A DNA stretch of 64,000 nt from Tupaia tana (lineage: Eukaryota > Chordata > Mammalia > Scandentia > Tupaiidae), in the NCBI GenBank assembly GCA_026018925.1, contig JAKSZU010000009.1, positions 31,316,083 to 31,380,082 of the forward strand, read 5' to 3'. Numbering within the stretch: the first letter of the stretch is position 1; the number at the start of each line of letters is the position of its first letter. The notes under the pieces are model-generated. The model was not told where the DNA came from. It saw nothing but the letters and a program-made list of their open reading frames with translations, and made no database searches. Positions 58,815-64,000 of the stretch are shown piece by piece. A program made the translations under genes and the position numbers.

Positions 58815-59606
58815 ATTTTATTTTATTTATTTATTTATTTATTTTTTATAGAGCATAGCAACATTTCGGTGCCAGAGCTGTGTTGTTAAACTGGAGCTAA
58901 AAGATTCCCCCATACTCATAGGAAAGAAATCAGTATTAAAATAAGATATATATTGCCATATTCCATTGAAATATTTAGGGTCATTGATTTTTCTGTCAGA
59001 AATCTTTCCATGGTACCTTATTTGCTTCATTATAAACCACTCTCCAACAACCATATATTGTTACCACTATATTCCATTTGACCTTTCAATGACTTGTACA
59101 AGCTTCTCTGTATCCTCAATGCTTTTACCAACAATGCCATCATCCAGACCTTCAATGTTTTGCACCAGTTATCACCTACTTACCTGAAACACTTTAGTTG
59201 GATTTCCACTGCATACTGAATAAAGGCCAATTTACTTAACAAGACATGAATATCTCTGGGAATAGGCTGCATTTTTTTAAATCAACCAAATATGTCTCAG
59301 AAGACTGTTCAGTCCACAGAATTTTGTGGTGAGATTTTGGACAGCTAAATTTACAAGATTTGAGATCTTTATTCTACTTTATTATACTTTTCCTAACCAC
59401 GATTTCTTTCTAAATCACGAAACATCATCTTCAATGACCATCCTAGCTCATCTTCCAGAATCCTTCAATTTTAGGAGTTTCTCCAGTCTTTGAAATCTAT
59501 TTGTACTATTATCCATGTTATCATACAGCTATTTATTGGTCTTGGGTAATTTTATAAATATCAACTCATTCTCCCGAGAAAAACTGTATACTGCTTGAAG
59601 GCAATA
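58596..59606. other. unassigned sequence
   Basis: Includes T-rich low-complexity DNA at about 58780-58850. No gene or confident repeat. Confidence 0.35.
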
Positions 59607-59618
59607 CTCCTCTCTTTT

Positions 59619-59888
59619 ATTTTATTTTATTATTTTTTGGAGAGGTTTTTGCTATAGGGCACATGCACTTGCCAGAAAGACAGAGAGATACAGAGAAACA
59701 GAAAATGAGAAATCACCCCCCAGGGGGGATGGCCACATCGCAATCCCTTCTCCTCCATTCTCCTCTCAGGATCTTGGGCACACAAGCACATGCTACTGGC
59801 ATGAGTTTAAGCCACCATGTCTGGGACTCGAACCACGGTTGAGTACATGGGAGTTCAGTGACATAGCCATTACACCAACTGCTGGTCC
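59619..59888 (-). repeat. SINE-A copy with TSD
   Basis: Intact 'ccccccaggggggatggcc' palindrome and 'gtgacatagccattacacc' head. CTCCTCTCTTTA at 59607-59618 and 59889-59900. Confidence 0.9.
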
Positions 59889-60339
59889 CTCCTCTCTTTA
59901 ATTACTTGGCATCCTCAACATCATAATAGGTGATCATAAATTTTACTAATCTATTTGTTAAACTCAAAAATTCTAGGACTCTTGGGTATATATCAGTCCA
60001 TCTATAGGACCTATATGGTTGCATTATCATTTATACTTAATCAAATGTATGTTGATTGCCCATATGCCAGAAACTCTACTTTGTACTAGAGATACAAAGA
60101 TCAATGCAATAGGGCCCCAGCCGGTGGCAGGGGAAGTTTATACTGTATTAAGGAAAACATCTATGCAAATTTGGTACATTACAGTATGCTAAGTGCTCTC
60201 AGAGAGAAATGTAGGCTTCTATGGCCACATAGAACATCAATTAACCCAGTGAGGATTTGGAGTGTCAATAACCCTTTTGACTCCACCCAATGACATCTAA
60301 ACTGGGTTAAATCAAAAGATTAAGTTCTAGGTATTTACC
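59889..60339. other. unassigned, with an L2/MIR-like patch
   Basis: 'gttgattgcccatatgccag' near 60051 resembles an old L2/MIR-type repeat. No gene is seen. Confidence 0.3.
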
Positions 60340-60697
60340 CAACAGAAACAAGTGCACATATGCATCAAGAAACATATAAGAATGCTAATACAGCTTATTT
60401 CAAAATAATCCCAGACTGGAAAGTATTTAAATGTTCATAAACAGTATAATGGATTTAAAAGTGATTGTAAATTCATACCATGGTATACTGAATAGCAATA
60501 AGAAAATGCTCACTATTGCTATAAGCAAACATATGGATAAATCTCACAAACATAATGTAGTGCAAATGAAGCAACATATAACCACACATTCAAATAAAAT
60601 ACAAAAATAGTCTATATACTCTACAGTGATAGTAGTTAGATCTGGGGAGAAGGAGACTGTTACTTTAAGGAGTCATGAATGATTATATGGGGCTACT

Positions 60698-60700
<3 letters not shown>

Positions 60701-60735
<35 letters not shown>

Positions 60736-60983
60736 AGAGGTTTTTCGCTATAGGGCGCGTGCGCTCGCCAGACAGAGAGAGACATAGAGACAGAAAGCGA
60801 GAAATCACCCCCCAGGGGGGATGGTCACGCCGCAATCCCTTCTCCTCCATTCTCCTCTCGGGATCTTGGGCACGCACGCACACGCGCCCGGCGTGAGTTG
60901 TAAGCCACCGGGTCCGAGACGCGAACCGCGGTCGACTACGTGGGAGTCCAGCGACATAGCCATTACGCTAACTGCTGGTTCCC
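60701..60983 (-). repeat. SINE-A copy, very young-looking, 13-bp TSD
   Basis: A (T)33 tail precedes 'gagaggtttttcgctatagg'. The sequence is CpG-rich throughout ('gcgcgtgcgctcgccag', 'acgcgaaccgcggtcgacta') and has an intact C6-A-G6 palindrome. TGGGGCTACTGTT at 60688-60700 and 60984-60996 is exact. Confidence 0.95.
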
Positions 60984-61066
60984 TGGGGCTACTGTTAATG
61001 TTCTTCAACTGGGTGGTAGTTACATGATTATTCTCATGGATATTAATTTTAAAAAATACATGATAA

Positions 61067-61325
61067 GGGCCAGCAAGTGGTGTGTTGAAGGCGCTAGACT
61101 CCCACATAGTTAACCATGGTTCAAGCCCCAGACCCAGCACCTTGAAAATCATGCCAGGTGCCTATGTGTGCATGCCCAAAATCCCAGGAGGAAAATGGAG
61201 GAGAAGGGACTATGTCATGGCCATCTCCACAGGGGATGATATCTCACTTTCCCTCTGACTCTTTCTCTCTCTAGAGAGTGCAAGCATCCTATGACAAAAA
61301 GCCTTTAAAAAAGAGAGAGAGAGTG
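61067..61325 (+). repeat. SINE-B copy
   Basis: 'gggccagcaagtggtgtgtt' head, B box 'ggttcaagcccc', 'aaaatcccaggaggaaaat' and a (GA)n-ended tail. Confidence 0.83.
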
Positions 61326-61369
61326 TGTAAAAATTATGATATAAAAGAGAAATCACAAACAATTAAATG

Positions 61370-62140
61370 TTACTGAAACCCAAAGTTTTAGGCATAAAAT
61401 TGCAAAAGGTGAAAATGGAGGAATCATGGAGGGGCTTCTAAGCCAGATGCAGAGACTAGACTTTACACTGAAGAGAATTTGGAAGTAATGAACTTTTTTA
61501 CGTGGAGAAGGGTTATAATACTTCTAATTTTAAAATATTTTTCTAGATTCTTCAGGGAAAAATAATTTGGAGATAATAAAAAAATGGCATCAGGAAAACA
61601 AAAGTGAAGGTTATGGGAATTCGAGTAAGAAATAAAGTTATATTAAGATTATAGTAAGGGAGATAGAGAAAAGTGGACATATTTCAGTTGTATGTATTTT
61701 GAAGGTAGTGCTGACAGAATTGGAGGATTATTTAGAGGGAGTACCTTAAAATAGATACAGTTTTGGCATTATCACTGCAGGGCATGCAAAAGTTCTAAAC
61801 AAAGACATAATCTACTACTGGGCCATATAGATAGAAGAAACCTGAGCATTAGCCAAAGAAGGCCAGGAGAGGCTTGTTTAGAACCACGAGGTGCTCCTCA
61901 GCTGAAGCACGGGGCTTTGCCTCTCCTATAAAATAATTAACACAGAATGGCTCCAGGTCACTGTGTTCTCCAGCAGAGATGTGGGTCTGCCTGACCCCCA
62001 CTTTTATTTGTCTGTCCTTTCCCAATCCACAGGCCTTTTCCTTAGGGTGACCTATCTTTTCACCCTTGGGCAGGGGCAATTTACATGTGGTAACTGAAGA
62101 GAGAGAGAGAAATCAAGAATAATTTTGGACTTCTGTATTA
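61370..62140 (+). repeat. ancient dispersed mammalian repeat, second copy
   Basis: 'gagaatttggaagtaatgaa', 'ttttgaaggtagtgctgaca' and 'aagaataattttggactt' resemble the element at 12600-14700. An unrelated GC-richer block at about 61790-62095, possibly an LTR fragment, is inserted. Confidence 0.4.
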
Positions 62141-62684
62141 ATCTATGTGAATCCATTTCATAAAATGAGTAACATTTTAGCAATATGTTTGTTTTTATTC
62201 ATTTTTTAAAAATATATACTTGTTTAACCAAAATCACTGATATGATTTTAACCTATTTCTTATGTTATACATTAGGTCTCTAAGATCTGTTCAATCTAAT
62301 ATCTGCTATTTTGTATCCTTTGATCTACAGCTCTTCATTCCTCTCAACACACACATCCATGGTATTCACTGTTTCTAAATGTTTGTTTTAGATTGTAAAT
62401 CTAGACAGGGAGAGACCAGGAGTACATAATGTCAATATTTGTCTGACCAACTTGTATTACGTTTATGCTTGCCTGATCACCTACCTACTTCCATCATTCA
62501 CACATGATAATAAATTGTAGACACTTTAGTATCTTGTTTTTATCCATTCTATTCTCCTGACCTACCTTAGCTATTGCCTTGTTGCTAATTTTTGACTTTG
62601 TCCCTTTTTCCAGCCACTCCTGCTCTAACCCTTTACTGGTAGATCTCAATTTCCTTAAGTCAAATCTGTACCTTCTTTTGACGT
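62141..62684. other. unassigned sequence
   Basis: No gene or repeat recognised. Confidence 0.3.
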
Positions 62685-62780
62685 AAGGTTTCCCAGACTA
62701 TAGTCTGTAAACAAGCAGAATAAGAATCACCAGGGAAACTTGTAAACAATACAGATTATGTGACCATTTCCATTTAAGCT
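62685..62780 (+). repeat. MER5-like DNA transposon remnant
   Basis: 'agaataagaatcaccaggga' and 'aacttgtaaacaatacagat' match the MER5A pattern in sense. Confidence 0.55.
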
Positions 62781-63430
62781 ATCTTAAACATAAAAATGCG
62801 GGATGTGTCCTTATTCCAAAGATATAGAAACCAAAGTCAAGAAATAAAACTGGCCCACATAATCAAATGGAACAGGTACTATCAGACTAACAGGATCCTA
62901 TCTCTGAAGCTAGATGAGCTTTTGTTTCTGCTTCTTTCTGTGAGTTTGCTTCAAACTTCTGTTTTTCTGGAGATTAGTATTCTCAACTTTTCCATAAACA
63001 TCATACAAAATGATCAAGCTAGAACAGTAATCTCAATTCCTGAATATAGATCTCAGTTCAAGAGATCAATAGAGAATAACTAGAAGTACTTTGCCCAATT
63101 CCAAATTCATAGCATGGAAAATGAATGGTTCTCCCTGGTTCAGGCATATGCTCCAATTGAATGAACTCTACTCAGAGGAAAAAGTGACTTGTCTGGTGCT
63201 CATCCAATGGACTATATGAGTAGGCTCTATAGGAACTATATTGCATTTGCAAGAGATTTGAGCCCTTTCAGGTACTGCAAACTTACTATTCTAGTCAGTG
63301 CCTCTTGTAGATTTAGGGTATTTTTCTGAGTATATGTCTATTTTGTTTATACGATTCTTTCCTCTTTTTCATGTTCTTGTTAGCATATGTCTACTACTTG
63401 GTATCATTTATTTTCTTCTTTCCTTTTCTT
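62781..63430. other. unassigned sequence
   Basis: The 95-residue plus-strand frame at 62796-63083 shows no family features. No repeat recognised. Confidence 0.3.
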
Positions 63431-63615
63431 TTTTTAAAGTTCATTTATTAATTTCGTATGATTGAGAGAGACAGAGAAACAGATAGAAAGACAGAACCCC
63501 AAACAGGGTCTTGATGCCATGATCAATCTCAGCCTCTATCAGTACTGGATCATGGGCATGCATGTGCATCCTCAGAGCATTGCAGTTTTACCACTGTCCC
63601 ATTGCCTGATCACTC
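63431..63615 (-). repeat. SINE-D-like copy, old
   Basis: 'gagagagacagagaaacaga' (complement of a pyrimidine tract), 'tactggatcatgggcatgca' and a 'ccattgcctgatcac' head. Heavily diverged. Confidence 0.4.
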
Positions 63616-64000
63616 TTTTTTATTCTATCCCTTGTTTAATTCGTTCTCTTCCCCCATCACTAGTCTTCTCTCCCTCCCTTTCCTTATACTCCTGTTTTTA
63701 AGAAGCTAGTAATGCATTAATCCTTATAAAATACAACTTTAACTATTATCTGGAACACTAATTTAGTGGAATATGATACTGCGAACAGATTGAGATTGCC
63801 AAGGTTAATGTGCAAATCATCTGTGGCAAGATGTATTTAAAGTCATATTGGTTGTGCTATTCATGCTGTCTGAAAATGTGAAGAGTATTAAGTACATTTG
63901 TCTGAAGTGTTCCTCTGTTTCATCTTGGATAGGTAATTGTCACAGTATCAATGATGGATCTGTCGCCTTTTGGAAATCTCTCTTTAAGTTCATCCCGGGA
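63616..64000. other. unassigned sequence to window end
   Basis: Nothing recognised. Confidence 0.3.

Larger units (their letters stand above)
60340..61360 (+). mobile_element. L1M 3' end, SINE-split
   Basis: 'gtatttacccaacagaaaca' at 60331, 'tggaaagtatttaaatgttc' at 60419, 'accatggtatactgaatagc' at 60478 and 'caactgggtggtagttacat' at 61006 follow an L1M 3' end. Interrupted by SINEs at 60701 and 61067. Confidence 0.7.

Noticed and set aside
62796..63083. 95-residue plus-strand frame as a gene
   Set aside because: No recognisable domain and no exon signals that I can support; kept as unassigned sequence.

Overview
This window looks like gene-free nuclear DNA from a placental mammal. I find no host protein-coding gene, no functional tRNA or rRNA gene, and no CRISPR array or operon. 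The mammalian assignment rests on old L1 (L1M-type) fragments, MIR, MaLR-type LTRs, MER5-like pieces and a low-CpG, AT-rich background. The species is uncertain. The dominant SINE is a tRNA-derived family that does not match Alu, B1/B2, CAN, ERE, CHR, VES, AfroSINE or lagomorph C as I remember them. Family names come from memory of consensus sequences; no alignment was run.

Four SINE classes are used below. SINE-A is the young long form, about 260 bp: CpG-rich, with intact pol III boxes and a tail of plain A. SINE-B is the older long form of the same family. SINE-C is a short form of about 150-190 bp lacking the middle of the body. SINE-D is a second, more diverged tRNA-like family.

Layout. 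1-11 kb: SINEs, an ERVL-type LTR, MIR and an L1M 3' part. 11-17 kb: SINEs, an ancient dispersed repeat and a MaLR LTR. 17.5-23.7 kb: a degraded plus-strand L1M with SINEs, a mariner-like MITE and an ERV-like LTR nested in a SINE. 23.9-26.8 kb: an L1 with a long 5' UTR followed by an endonuclease-domain remnant. 27-31 kb: SINEs, L1 3' ends and MIR. 31.4-34.2 kb: an antisense L1M with SINEs. 34.7-40 kb: mostly unassigned, plus a nested SINE pair. 40-51.2 kb: a near full-length plus-strand L1M split by about a dozen later insertions. 51.2-53.9 kb: an L1 3' UTR and unassigned DNA. 53.9-58.5 kb: antisense L1M with a MaLR LTR and SINEs, then a half-L1 element. 58.5-64 kb: SINEs, MER5-like pieces, an L1M 3' end and an ancient repeat.

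The most interesting item is a lineage-specific half-L1 (HAL1-like) retroelement. Two long copies (46661-49508 and about 56539-58455, both minus) carry L1 ORF1 joined directly to an L1-like 3' UTR with no ORF2. One is complete with a target-site duplication. The two copies have different tandem-monomer 5' regions, and their 3' ends match an L1 3' end elsewhere in the window. Two shorter 3'-end fragments are also present. This is the pattern expected of an ORF1-only passenger mobilised by the L1 machinery.
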